Part shown: positions 51,944 to 60,466 of the stretch, in pieces
How positions within the stretch are numbered: position 1 is the stretch's first letter
Layout: each line of letters starts with the position of its first letter
Assembly: GCA_016213625.1 (NCBI GenBank)
Contig: JACQZZ010000109.1
Span: 27,743 to 91,742 of the forward strand
Length of the DNA stretch: 64,000 nucleotides
Direction: 5' to 3'
Source: Actinomycetota bacterium
Lineage (GTDB): Bacteria > Actinomycetota > Acidimicrobiia > Acidimicrobiales > Ilumatobacteraceae
Notes under the pieces: generated by a model
What the model was told of the DNA's origin: nothing
What the model saw: the letters and a program-made list of their open reading frames with translations, nothing else
Databases searched by the model: none
Program-made: the position numbers and the translations under genes

Positions 51944-53512
51944 TCAGCAATCGCCGTTGTGATCCAGCACCGCGAACGCCGACAGCGAGGCGCGAATGCG
52001 CACGTCCCCTTCTGGGCCGCTCACGACCGTCCAGCCGAGCGAGTTCGGTCGCACGCACGCGTCGCCTTCCGTGACACGGAACCATGGCGAGAACCTCACA
52101 CGCACGACCACCGGCCCGTCGCCGTCGAGGTGGAGGCGGAACGAATCGGTGATCAGTTCGGTGAGTTCCGCGTGACCCGACGCGATGAGCTCGGTGTGGG
52201 CCACCACCTCGTAGACCCGCCACATGCCGTCGTCATGGATCTTCTTCAGGTACGAGGGCGGATCCGCCAGCAACTCCGCCTCCAACTCACCGGCCACGTC
52301 GAGCGTCGCATCGGCGATGGCCACGTAACGGACCCCCAACGACTGCAGCCAGTCGAGGTATTGATCGGGGGTCAGCGACCGTCCGTAGAACAACGAGTTG
52401 TACTTCCGATCCAACTGCCGGTTCCAACCTCGTGCGATCGGCACGGAGAGCCCCACCCAATCGGCCTCGCCGTGAGTGGCCAGCGGCACGACCTCGACGC
52501 GCAGCGGTGCGGGCAGCGCCTCGAGCACGTCGATCAGCGGCAGGTAGAACTCCTCCTCGCTCTGTTCGTGATCGAGCGTCACCATGGCCGACACCGGCGC
52601 CCAGCCGAGCGCCAGCAGCGGCACCAGCATGATCGCCACCCACGGCACGGCCAGCCGCGCCACCATCACCAGCACCACCGGCGCGGCCAGGGCGAGCAGG
52701 CGCGCTGCGTTGCCACCCACCGGCGTCGTGAGGACCGCGCACAGCACCACGAACGCCGCATAGCCCAGGCACATCCAGCGCATGAACAGGTACCTCCAGC
52801 CCAGCACGGCGAGGACGGCCGTGGCCAGCACGACGTTGATCACGCCGCCCCGGGGGAACGGGAAGTCCCCACCTTCGGGGAACAGCACCGCCACCGCACC
52901 GATGGCTGCCAGTGGCGGGACCACGAGGGCCAGACCGTGACGAACCGACAGCGACCGGGCACACACCACGGCCATGCCGATGACCGCCAGGAAGAGACCC
53001 GCCACCGGACTGGCGAATGCCGTGAACAGGGCACTCAGCGCGGTGATGCGCCAGTGCGAGGTGAGGGAGGCGTGCAGTGCCCCGATCCCGATCACCGAGC
53101 CCAGGAGGAACGTGGTCCGTCCTCCATAGAGCGAGGCCAACAGGCCGAGCACGAGCATCACCGATGCCACCCGTGGGTAGCGCAGGTCAGGGTGCAGTTC
53201 CACCAGACGGTGGACCAGCAGCGACCCCAGCCATGCCCCGACCACGACGCAGATCGATCCCATCCACACCGGCCCGAGCACGCTGCCCAGCAGCGGCACG
53301 AGCAGGGAGTACGCGGGCGTGTGATGGCCGGCGAACCACTGGTTGTTCCAGATCGCGAACGGCGACTCCCGGAACAACTCGAAGCGGAAGTGCTGCACCG
53401 CGAAGTCGTTGCTGGGTGGCTGCCACACCGCGTAGATCAACGCGCCCACCACGGCCACCACGATCGCCGGCGCGTGACGATGACGGATGATCGATCGGAA
53501 CGACGTCGGCAT
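51944..53512 (-). CDS. polytopic membrane protein of unknown function
   Basis: This 522-residue protein has about ten hydrophobic segments (residues 10-350) and a soluble C-terminal region. The first loop has SNDFAVQHFRFELFRESPFAIWNNQWFAGHHTPAYS, with acidic and His residues in a GT-C-like position. The family is not recognised; a membrane sugar transferase or O-antigen-like enzyme is possible. The ATG at 53512 follows GGGGAAGGT. It is divergent from the PAP2 gene with about 80 bases between starts. Confidence 0.7.
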   Translation of the reverse strand: MPTSFRSIIRHRHAPAIVVAVVGALIYAVWQPPSNDFAVQHFRFELFRESPFAIWNNQWFAGHHTPAYSLLVPLLGSVLGPVWMGSICVVVGAWLGSLLVHRLVELHPDLRYPRVASVMLVLGLLASLYGGRTTFLLGSVIGIGALHASLTSHWRITALSALFTAFASPVAGLFLAVIGMAVVCARSLSVRHGLALVVPPLAAIGAVAVLFPEGGDFPFPRGGVINVVLATAVLAVLGWRYLFMRWMCLGYAAFVVLCAVLTTPVGGNAARLLALAAPVVLVMVARLAVPWVAIMLVPLLALGWAPVSAMVTLDHEQSEEEFYLPLIDVLEALPAPLRVEVVPLATHGEADWVGLSVPIARGWNRQLDRKYNSLFYGRSLTPDQYLDWLQSLGVRYVAIADATLDVAGELEAELLADPPSYLKKIHDDGMWRVYEVVAHTELIASGHAELTELITDSFRLHLDGDGPVVVRVRFSPWFRVTEGDACVRPNSLGWTVVSGPEGDVRIRASLSAFAVLDHNGDC

Positions 53513-53581
53513 ACCTTCCCCGGGGTCTGGGCCGCCGGATCGTACCACCGGACCTGTCAGCCCAGCCGAGCGGCCGGACGC

Positions 53582-53587
53582 TAGGTT
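53582..53587 (+). promoter_or_regulatory. -10 element of a leaderless promoter (PAP2 gene)
   Basis: TAGGTT, then 7 bases and ATG at 53595. The G-run before the ATG is too close to act as a normal ribosome-binding site. Confidence 0.45.
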
Positions 53588-53594
53588 TGTGGGG

Positions 53595-54443
53595 ATGACG
53601 ACGACGCCGGATCTCGAGGCGCGGCCAGTTGCCGTGACCGCCGCGCCCGTCAGCGCCACGCGCTATGGCTGGGTGCGCGAGGTCGTGATCGTCGTCGGCT
53701 TCTACTACGTCTACCAGACCATCCGCAGCCTCGCCGACCAGACCGGCATCACCAGCCGCGCGTACGGCAACGCGCGCCACCTGGTACGGGCCGAGCAATG
53801 GATGCACATCTACTGGGAACAGGCCATCCAGCACGTGTTCATCGGTTCCTACTGGTTCATCCGGGTGATGAACATCTACTACGGCACGTTGCACTTCGTC
53901 ATCACGGTCGGCCTCCTCGTCTGGTTGTACATCCGCCGCCATCACGCGTACCGGGGCATGCGCAACCTGCTCGGTCTCACCACGGCCCTGGCACTCATCG
54001 GCTACTGGGCGTTCCCGCTCGCCCCACCTCGCCTGTACAAGTGCAACGACAATATCCCCGTGCCCGGCCCCGACGGCTTCACCATCGGCAAGTGCTTCGT
54101 CGACACGCTCGACAAGGTGGGGGGTCTGTGGAGCTACCACTCCCCTGTCGCCAAGGCCGTCGCCAACCAGTACGCAGCCATGCCCAGCCTGCACTTCGGG
54201 TGGGCACTGTGGTGCGCCATCGTCCTGTACTCCTACGCCCGCAGTCGTACCGTCAAGGTGCCCGGTCTGCTGTATCCGGTGCTCACCCTGTTCTCCATCG
54301 TCGTCACCGCGAACCACTACTTCCTCGACGCATTGGGCGGCGCGATCATCGTGGTCGTGGCCATGTGGATCCTGCGAGCCGTGGATCGCCGCCGGTCACG
54401 ACGCCGGCTCGCCGCGGCGCCCGAGCAGCTCGCGTCCGCGTAG
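53595..54443 (+). CDS. PAP2 superfamily membrane protein (inositolphosphotransferase-like)
   Basis: This 282-residue membrane protein has PAP2-type active-site segments: RGMRNLLGLTTAL and a hydrophobic run, then APPRL, MPSLHFGWALW (Ser-His) and ANHYFLDALGGAII (His-x5-Gly). The order fits the PAP2_3/AUR1-like family, which transfers or removes head groups of phospholipids or polyprenyl phosphates. Substrate is unknown. Its 3' end overlaps the convergent murJ gene by 48 bases. A role as the missing decaprenyl-phosphoribose phosphatase is possible but it is 11 kb from ubiA. Confidence 0.8.
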   Translation: MTTTPDLEARPVAVTAAPVSATRYGWVREVVIVVGFYYVYQTIRSLADQTGITSRAYGNARHLVRAEQWMHIYWEQAIQHVFIGSYWFIRVMNIYYGTLHFVITVGLLVWLYIRRHHAYRGMRNLLGLTTALALIGYWAFPLAPPRLYKCNDNIPVPGPDGFTIGKCFVDTLDKVGGLWSYHSPVAKAVANQYAAMPSLHFGWALWCAIVLYSYARSRTVKVPGLLYPVLTLFSIVVTANHYFLDALGGAIIVVVAMWILRAVDRRRSRRRLAAAPEQLASA

Positions 54444-56003
54444 CAGCGCCATCACCGCGCCGAACACGAACACACCAGCGACGCCGGCGAAGAGCACCGC
54501 CTCCAGGGCCTCACGACGGCTGGTCCCGAAGCGGTTCGTCACCCACACCATCGTCGCCAACGACGCTGCGCCCGCAACGAGCGACTCGGCCAACAGCCGG
54601 AGCGTCACCGTGCCGCTCATCGAGCCGGTCTGGCGGTGAACTCTGCGAACCAGCAGCACCGCCGCGATCGTCTGCGAGGCGCCGTAGCCCATCGCCAACG
54701 CTGCGGCCCGTTCGGTGGGAGCCATCAACCCCGAGGCCACTCCCATCCACGTGACGCCCACCACCGCGCCCACGATCATCAGCACCGACGCGGCACGCAC
54801 GTCGCCGATGGCGAACAACACGCGGGTCATCACGAACGCCACTCCGTAGCCGACCAACCCCGGACCGAACGCGGCCAAGGTGTGTGCGATCGGCGCCAGC
54901 CCCTGGCTCGCGGTCTGACCGAACGCCGCCACGCGAGCGACCGACCAGGAGAGCGACACCATGCCGGCGCCGGCCAGCACGAGCAGTGGCACGGCGATCC
55001 GCATCGCGCTGTCGATCGACGCTCGTGCCGTGCTCACGTCGCCCATCTGCCACTGATCGGCCACGCGAGGCGCGAGCGTGGTGGCCATCGGCACGGCGAC
55101 CAGCGCGTGCGGCAGCACGTAGAAGGCGAATGCGTACACGAACACGGCCACGCCACCGGTCGCACCGTTGCCGAGCGCAAGCGCCACCATGGTGGGAACG
55201 AGCGTGCCCACGACCGAGAGCGTCGCCCAGCCGAACGACGCCCGCATCGCCTGCACGGCGGTGTGCTCGGGGTGCCAGCGGGGCCACCACTTCACGCCGT
55301 CGGATCGCAGCACGGTGGCTGGCGTCAGCGCGTAGGCGACGACGCCCAGCGTGGTGCCTCCGGCGATGATGGCGAACTGCATCGGGGTCAGGTCCAGGTC
55401 GGCCACCTCGCCGTCACGCGACGCCCTGAAGGCCAGACATGCCGCAATGACGATGACGTTGTTCACCGCAGGTGCCAGTGCGGCTGCGACGAATCGTCCG
55501 CGTGCGTTGAGCGCAGCGCTCGTGACGGTGGCCAGGCCGTAGCAGACCAGCTGCGGCACGAACACCAGCGCCATCGGCAACATCAGGTCGAGCTTGTCGC
55601 GAGCGACGTCGACGGCCGGCTCGTACGCCACCATCAAACGGGTCAAGAACGGCGACGCCACCATCGCGATCATCGCGATCGACGTGAGTGCCGCCAGCAC
55701 GACGCCGTTCGCCGCTTGCACGGCCTCGCCCAACTGCCGTCGCCCGCCGGCTCGACGCGCGGCGACGAATGTGGGCACGAGTACCGCCTGCAGCACGCCT
55801 CCCGCGACCAGTTCGAACAGCAGGTTCGGGATGAGGTTCGCGCTCTGGTAGACGTCGCCGAGCAGGCCGCTGCCCAGCACGGCCGCTGTGGCGATCACCC
55901 GGCCGAAACCGGAGACGCGTGACACCAGGGTGCACAGCGTCACCAACGCCGTGTCCCGCTTGAGTCCGGAACCGACCCCCCAGTCGAGCTCCGTGTCGGT
56001 CAC
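54396..56003 (-). CDS. murJ: lipid II flippase MurJ family protein
   Basis: This 535-residue membrane protein has the MurJ/MviN N-terminus LVSRVSGFGRVIATAAVLG and LIPNLLFELVAGGVLQAVLVPTF, with about 14 helices. It moves lipid-linked peptidoglycan precursors across the membrane. The start overlaps the recN stop by 4 bases. It ends the tlyA-nadK-recN operon. In M. tuberculosis other genes sit at this position. Confidence 0.9.
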   Translation of the reverse strand: MTDTELDWGVGSGLKRDTALVTLCTLVSRVSGFGRVIATAAVLGSGLLGDVYQSANLIPNLLFELVAGGVLQAVLVPTFVAARRAGGRRQLGEAVQAANGVVLAALTSIAMIAMVASPFLTRLMVAYEPAVDVARDKLDLMLPMALVFVPQLVCYGLATVTSAALNARGRFVAAALAPAVNNVIVIAACLAFRASRDGEVADLDLTPMQFAIIAGGTTLGVVAYALTPATVLRSDGVKWWPRWHPEHTAVQAMRASFGWATLSVVGTLVPTMVALALGNGATGGVAVFVYAFAFYVLPHALVAVPMATTLAPRVADQWQMGDVSTARASIDSAMRIAVPLLVLAGAGMVSLSWSVARVAAFGQTASQGLAPIAHTLAAFGPGLVGYGVAFVMTRVLFAIGDVRAASVLMIVGAVVGVTWMGVASGLMAPTERAAALAMGYGASQTIAAVLLVRRVHRQTGSMSGTVTLRLLAESLVAGAASLATMVWVTNRFGTSRREALEAVLFAGVAGVFVFGAVMALLRGRELLGRRGEPAS

Positions 56004-57589
56004 ACGCCGGGCCGTTTCGCACGCGGCGCGAGCAGGTCGGCGGCGTGACGACGGGCGGAGGCGCCGGCCACGTCGCCCGACAGCATCCGCGCCACTTCGT
56101 CCACCCGGGCGTCGCCGCTGACCACGGTGGCAGCGGCGAGCGTGGACCCGTCCACCACTTCCTTGCGCACCACCACCTGGGTGTCGGCGAGCGCAGCCAC
56201 CTGCGCCAGGTGGGTGACCACCAGCACCTGATGTCGGGCGCCGAGCGCCGACAGACTGTTCCCCACGGCCACCGCAGCCGCACCGCCGATGCCGGCATCG
56301 ACCTCGTCGAACACCAACGTGTCGGGTGCTTCGCTGAGCACCAGCCGCAGCGCGAGCATCGCTCGCGCCAGCTCGCCTCCGCTCGCGACTCGCGACAGCG
56401 GCAGCAAGGGCGCTCCGGGATTCGCTGCCAACAGGAACGACACGTCGTCGCCAGGGTCCTCTTCGCCCACCACCACCGACACCTCGACGTGTGGCATGGC
56501 GAGCTCCCTCAGATGACGCTGGACCTCGGACGCCAGCGCGTCGGCGCCATCGCGCCGGGCGGCGCCGACGGCCGCTGCCGCCGCTCGCTCGTTCGCTGCA
56601 GCCTCGAGGCGCTCGCGCTCGAGCTGCTCCACCCGCTGCTCGTAGCCCTCCAGCTCGGCAAGCCGTGCTTCCACGTCGTCGTGGAAGCTGATGACCTCGG
56701 CGAGCGTGTCGCCGTACTTTCGGCGAAGGTCGCGTAGCAGCTGCATCCTCGTGCGCACCTCGTCGAGCCGCGCTGGGTTCTCGTCGATCTCCTCACTCCG
56801 CGAACGCAGCTCGGCCGCCAGATCGCCCACCTCGGCGAGGAGCGAGCGCAGACGGTCCTCCGAGCCGGCGAAGGGAGCGCGTCCCGCGACGCTGCGCAAC
56901 GCGGCCGCCAGCGCGTCGTTGGCGCCGCCGTCGTCGGTGAGCGCCCCCACTGCCGCCTCCCCCAGCGCCCGGTACTCCACCGCACCGGCGAGCACGTCGT
57001 ACTCCGCCTCGAGCCTGGTGTCCTCGTCAGGACCGTCGATGGCCGCTGCACGCAGTTCGGCTGACTGGAACCGCAGGAGGTCGACCTCGCGCGCACGCGA
57101 CCGGGTGTCGCCGCCCAGCGCAGCCAGCGACGCATCGATCTCGGTGAGGCGAGCGCGAGCAGCCCGGAGCGGCCCGAGATCGGTGCGGCAGAACCGGTCG
57201 AGCGCATCGCGCTGCTCGGCCGTGGTCAACAGGCTCTGGTGAGCGTGCTGCCCGTGCAGGTCGACGGTGCGTGCGCCCAGTTCCGCCAGGTTGGTGACCG
57301 TGGCCAGACGACCGTTCACATACGCCCGCGACCGTCCGTCGGCGGGGATGACACGGGCCACCACGTACTCGTCGCCGCTCACCACGAAGCGGCCTTCCAC
57401 ACGGGCCTCGGCCGCGCCGGGGCGCACCATCATCGCGTCGGCGCGACCGCCCACCAACAGGCTGATCGCTTCGACGAGCATGGTCTTGCCCGCGCCGGTT
57501 TCACCGGTGAGCGCGGTGAGACCAGCCCCGAGGACGAGGTCGAGCCGTTCGATCACCCCGAGCGACTCGATGTGCAGTTCGTGCAGCAT
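56000..57589 (-). CDS. recN: DNA repair protein RecN
   Basis: This 529-residue SMC-like protein has Walker A LTGETGAGKTMLVEAISLL (residues about 28-46), a central coiled-coil region (from about 150 to 350), and the C-terminal ABC signature VASGGELARAMLALRL with Walker B TLVFDEVDAGIGG. It acts in double-strand break repair. The stop of nadK abuts its start directly (57590 against 57589). It is co-transcribed with tlyA and nadK, as in M. tuberculosis. Confidence 0.95.
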   Translation of the reverse strand: MLHELHIESLGVIERLDLVLGAGLTALTGETGAGKTMLVEAISLLVGGRADAMMVRPGAAEARVEGRFVVSGDEYVVARVIPADGRSRAYVNGRLATVTNLAELGARTVDLHGQHAHQSLLTTAEQRDALDRFCRTDLGPLRAARARLTEIDASLAALGGDTRSRAREVDLLRFQSAELRAAAIDGPDEDTRLEAEYDVLAGAVEYRALGEAAVGALTDDGGANDALAAALRSVAGRAPFAGSEDRLRSLLAEVGDLAAELRSRSEEIDENPARLDEVRTRMQLLRDLRRKYGDTLAEVISFHDDVEARLAELEGYEQRVEQLERERLEAAANERAAAAAVGAARRDGADALASEVQRHLRELAMPHVEVSVVVGEEDPGDDVSFLLAANPGAPLLPLSRVASGGELARAMLALRLVLSEAPDTLVFDEVDAGIGGAAAVAVGNSLSALGARHQVLVVTHLAQVAALADTQVVVRKEVVDGSTLAAATVVSGDARVDEVARMLSGDVAGASARRHAADLLAPRAKRPGV

Positions 57590-58450
57590 TCAGCGGTCCG
57601 CCAACCCGAATTTGGCTTTGAGGATCTGGTGGAAGCGTCGATCGCCGAACCGGACGAACCGGGCGACGTGCTCCGATGGGGTGACCGCCACCCTATCCCC
57701 CTCGTGCAGCGACGTGACGGGCTGTCCGTCGACCGACAGCGTGACGCCGCGGTGACCGATCACCTCCACTTCCACCTGCTCTGACGGGTCGAGCACCAGT
57801 GATCGGTCGAACAGCATGTGCGGCGACACCGGGGTCAGCAGCACCGCGCGCAGGCGCGGCGACAGCACCGGTCCGCGGGCCGACAGCGAGTACGCCGTGG
57901 AACCCGTGGCGGTGGCCAGGATCAGCCCATCGGCGGCGTACGACGTGAACGGCGCGCCGTCGATCCACACCTGCATCCGCACGGTGTGACCGGACTCCTG
58001 CTTCTCCACCACGCCCTCGTTGAGCGCGGTCCAGGTCTGCGGTTCGCGACCGGCTGCGTGCACGGTGAGATCCAGCATCATGCGCTCGTCGAGGTGCCAG
58101 TGCCCGGCATCGGGACCGGCGAACCAACGCTCCAACGCGTGCGGCAACGACGGCGGCTCCACCTCGGTGAGATAGCCGAGCAGTCCGACGTTCACTCCGA
58201 TGATCGGTACCGCCGCGCCGTGCAGCAGTTTGGCCGTGCGCAACATCGTGCCGTCGCCGCCGATGCACACGGCCAGATCCGCTGTGGTCGGATGATCGGT
58301 GCCGGCTAGGTCGGGCAACTGCAGCGCCTGCGCGTCGTCGTGGTGCAGCCACACGTGATGCCCGTGGTCTCGCAACCAGCCTGCAGCGGTGCGCGCCAGG
58401 GCCGCAGCATCGGATCGTTCATGATGGGCGACCAGCAGCACGGAACTCAC
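57590..58450 (-). CDS. nadK: NAD kinase
   Basis: This 286-residue enzyme makes NADP+. It has the GGDGTMLR motif (catalytic), LNEGVVEKQESGH, and TATGSTAYSLSARGP, the second conserved motif of NAD kinases. The GTG at 58450 overlaps the tlyA stop (GTGA), which fixes the start; the longer upstream reading is inside tlyA. Normal length. Confidence 0.95.
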   Translation of the reverse strand: MSSVLLVAHHERSDAAALARTAAGWLRDHGHHVWLHHDDAQALQLPDLAGTDHPTTADLAVCIGGDGTMLRTAKLLHGAAVPIIGVNVGLLGYLTEVEPPSLPHALERWFAGPDAGHWHLDERMMLDLTVHAAGREPQTWTALNEGVVEKQESGHTVRMQVWIDGAPFTSYAADGLILATATGSTAYSLSARGPVLSPRLRAVLLTPVSPHMLFDRSLVLDPSEQVEVEVIGHRGVTLSVDGQPVTSLHEGDRVAVTPSEHVARFVRFGDRRFHQILKAKFGLADR

Positions 58451-59205
58451 GCGGGGAATCCTGACCGCTGGGTGGTGGCATGTACAAGGAATTCGCGATT
58501 GCCGTCGCCGCCGCTGATCGGTGAGTCGATCCAGCCGACCACCTCGCACCCGCGATCGAGTAGTGCCTGGTGCACTTCGGACCGAACCCGGTCGTGGATC
58601 GCCGGGTCGGTGATCACACCGTGACCCCTCGAGACCTCGACGCGGCCCGCCTCGAACTGCGGTTTCACCAACAGCACGAGGTGGCCGCCGGGTTCGGCAG
58701 CAGCGATCAGTGGATCCAGCACGCGCACGATGGAGATGAACGACAGGTCGGCGGTGACCAGCTGCACGGGTCCACCGATGGTCGCCGGCGTTGCGTCTCG
58801 GACGTGGAAGCGTTCGTACACCGTCACCCGCTCGTCGGCGCGGATGCGAGGATGCAGCTGGCCGTGCCCGACATCGAGGGCCACCACGTGTGCGGCACCG
58901 CGCTGCAGGAGACAGTCGGTGAACCCGCCGGTGCTCGCGCCGGCGTCGAGGACGCGCCAACCAGCGACGTCCAGGCCGAATGCCTCCAGCGCAGCGTCGA
59001 GCTTCTCGCCGCCGCGGCTCACGAACCTGGGGCCGTCACCGGTCACCACGATGGCGTCACCGGCGTGCACCTGACGCGACGCCTTGTCGGCGAGCGCGCC
59101 GTTCACCAGCACTCGGTGCGCCTCGATCGCCCGCGCGGCATCGGCACGCGTGGGCGCCAGTTGTCGGCGGACGAGCTCAGCGTCGAGACGCTGTCGTCTC
59201 GCCAC
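58447..59205 (-). CDS. tlyA: TlyA family rRNA (cytidine-2'-O)-methyltransferase
   Basis: This 252-residue protein has an N-terminal S4 RNA-binding domain (RLDAELVRRQLAPTRADAARAI) and a C-terminal FtsJ-like methyltransferase domain with the SAM motif VLDAGASTGGFTDCLLQ, ADLSFIS and LVKPQFEAGR. TlyA of M. tuberculosis methylates 16S and 23S rRNA and affects capreomycin sensitivity. It lies 6 bases after the Lys/Ala-rich gene and overlaps nadK. Confidence 0.93.
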   Translation of the reverse strand: MARRQRLDAELVRRQLAPTRADAARAIEAHRVLVNGALADKASRQVHAGDAIVVTGDGPRFVSRGGEKLDAALEAFGLDVAGWRVLDAGASTGGFTDCLLQRGAAHVVALDVGHGQLHPRIRADERVTVYERFHVRDATPATIGGPVQLVTADLSFISIVRVLDPLIAAAEPGGHLVLLVKPQFEAGRVEVSRGHGVITDPAIHDRVRSEVHQALLDRGCEVVGWIDSPISGGDGNREFLVHATTQRSGFPA

Positions 59206-59211
59206 GCCGCC

Positions 59212-59646
59212 TCAGGCCTTCTTGGCCGGAGCCTTCTTCGCCGGAGCCTTCTTCGCCGGAGCCTTCTTCGCAGCAGCCTTCTTCGCCGGAGCCTTCTTCG
59301 CCGGAGCCTTCTTCGCCGGAGCCTTCTTGGCCGGAGCGGCCGGAGCAGGCTTGTTCACCAGGCCCACCTTCTGGGCCATCTCCTCGACGCGACCTTCGAG
59401 GTCGTCGAGGCGACTGGCGAACCGACCGAGCTGCTTGCTGAGTTCGGCCTGCAGCGACGCGACGGCGGATTCACCGGCATCGCGACCGCGACTCACCAGG
59501 TCCTCCACCAGCTTCTCGCTGTCCTTGCGCTTCGCCTGGCCGCCCTTGACGAGCTCCTTGACGATCTTCTCCGCCTGCTCCTGGGACATCTCGGTGAACT
59601 GCATCCCGGCATCGAGGAGGCGTTTGATCAGTGCATTTGCAGACAT
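59212..59646 (-). CDS. coiled-coil protein with Lys/Ala-rich repetitive tail
   Basis: This 144-residue protein starts MSANALIKRLLDAGMQFTEM, has a helical, charged body (residues about 15-90, heptad-like) and a C-terminal tail of about 40 residues made of repeated AKKAP units after PAPAAPAKKAP. Tails of this kind occur in histone H1-like, HU-type and phasin-like proteins and can bind DNA or polyanions. Its function is unknown; its place matches Rv1693 in M. tuberculosis gene order. A GTG at 59652 is an alternative start. Confidence 0.75.
   Translation of the reverse strand: MSANALIKRLLDAGMQFTEMSQEQAEKIVKELVKGGQAKRKDSEKLVEDLVSRGRDAGESAVASLQAELSKQLGRFASRLDDLEGRVEEMAQKVGLVNKPAPAAPAKKAPAKKAPAKKAPAKKAAAKKAPAKKAPAKKAPAKKA
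59216..59335. repeat. eight tandem 15-base units in the Lys/Ala-rich tail
   Basis: On the plus strand the unit is GCCTTCTTCGCCGGA, encoding Ala-Pro-Ala-Lys-Lys-like pentapeptides on the minus strand. Eight units are contiguous; units 1 and 8 carry TTGG instead of TTCG and unit 4 ends CAGCA. Near-identity at DNA level suggests recent expansion or slippage. Confidence 0.9.
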
Positions 59647-59655
59647 GTCCACACC

Positions 59656-60426
59656 CTATCCCGAAAAATACCCGCCGGTAACCAGGACGGCGACGGCCGC
59701 GAGGTCCGCCACCGACACATCAGGGGTGGGCGACACCTCCACCTCACGTGGGGTCACACCGCTCCACACGTGGGCGTAACGGCATCCCACCGTACGGGCG
59801 AACAAGCCGTCGGTGCTCGGTCGGTCGCCCACCATCACCGCGGCGAGCGCGGCGTCCGCCCCCACCTCGGCGCGCACCAGCGCTGCCATGGGCTCGTACG
59901 GCTTGCCGGCGATCACCGGTGTCAGGCCACACGCGGTGCTCACCGCGGCCAGGATCGAGCCGCCGCCGGGGATCGGCCCGTCGGGCGTGGGGTACGTCGC
60001 GTCGTCATTCGTGCCGATCAGTCGCGCCCCACGCTGTACGGCACGAGCGGCGCGGGTGAGACCGTCGTAGTCGAACGTGCGGTGCCATCCCACCACCACG
60101 GCGTCGGCATCACCATCGAACACCACGTCCACTCCTCGACGTTCCAGCGCCTCCACCACTCCCTCGCCGCCACACACCAGCGCTCGCTCGCCGGGCTGCA
60201 ACAGGTGGGCGGCCGCCATCGCCGACGTGATCACGTCACCCGTCGCCGGCACTCCGATTGCTGCGAGTGCCGCCTCCTGCACCTCCACTCTCGCCGAGGA
60301 GTTGTTGGTGACGAACAGCACCCGGTGGCCGGCCGCGCGCAGCTGCGCGATGGCCTCCACCGAGCCGGGAATGGGCTGGTGGGCGAGCCACACCACACCA
60401 TCGAGATCGCAGAGCACCGGGTACAT
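59656..60426 (-). CDS. HAD-IIA family hydrolase (NagD-like)
   Basis: This 256-residue phosphatase has motif I CDLDGVVW, motif II FVTNNSSAR, Lys in AGKPYEPM and motif IV VGDRPSTDGLFAR, with a large cap domain between motifs II and III, typical of HAD-IIA. Substrate is unknown. The gene order HAD, Lys/Ala-rich protein, tlyA, nadK, recN equals Rv1692-Rv1696. It is the first gene of that operon and is divergent to the DUF1015 gene. Confidence 0.88.
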   Translation of the reverse strand: MYPVLCDLDGVVWLAHQPIPGSVEAIAQLRAAGHRVLFVTNNSSARVEVQEAALAAIGVPATGDVITSAMAAAHLLQPGERALVCGGEGVVEALERRGVDVVFDGDADAVVVGWHRTFDYDGLTRAARAVQRGARLIGTNDDATYPTPDGPIPGGGSILAAVSTACGLTPVIAGKPYEPMAALVRAEVGADAALAAVMVGDRPSTDGLFARTVGCRYAHVWSGVTPREVEVSPTPDVSVADLAAVAVLVTGGYFSG

Positions 60427-60438
60427 GGTCTGGCCATG

Positions 60439-60457
60439 TTGGCATGCGGGATGCCAA
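60439..60457. promoter_or_regulatory. inverted repeat in the divergent HAD/DUF1015 region
   Basis: TTGGCAT-GCGGG-ATGCCAA is a perfect 7-base palindrome with a 5-base spacer, located between the two divergent starts at 60426 and 60467. It could be a regulator site or a short stem. Function unknown. Confidence 0.45.
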
Positions 60458-60466
60458 CCTGTGCAG

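Noticed and set aside
57590..58960. Longer NAD kinase with 170 extra N-terminal residues
   Set aside because: The extra residues are antisense-like sequence within tlyA. The GTG at 58450 overlaps the tlyA stop as in other pairs here.
59216..59335. CRISPR-like array
   Set aside because: The units are contiguous 15-base coding repeats without spacers, inside a real gene.
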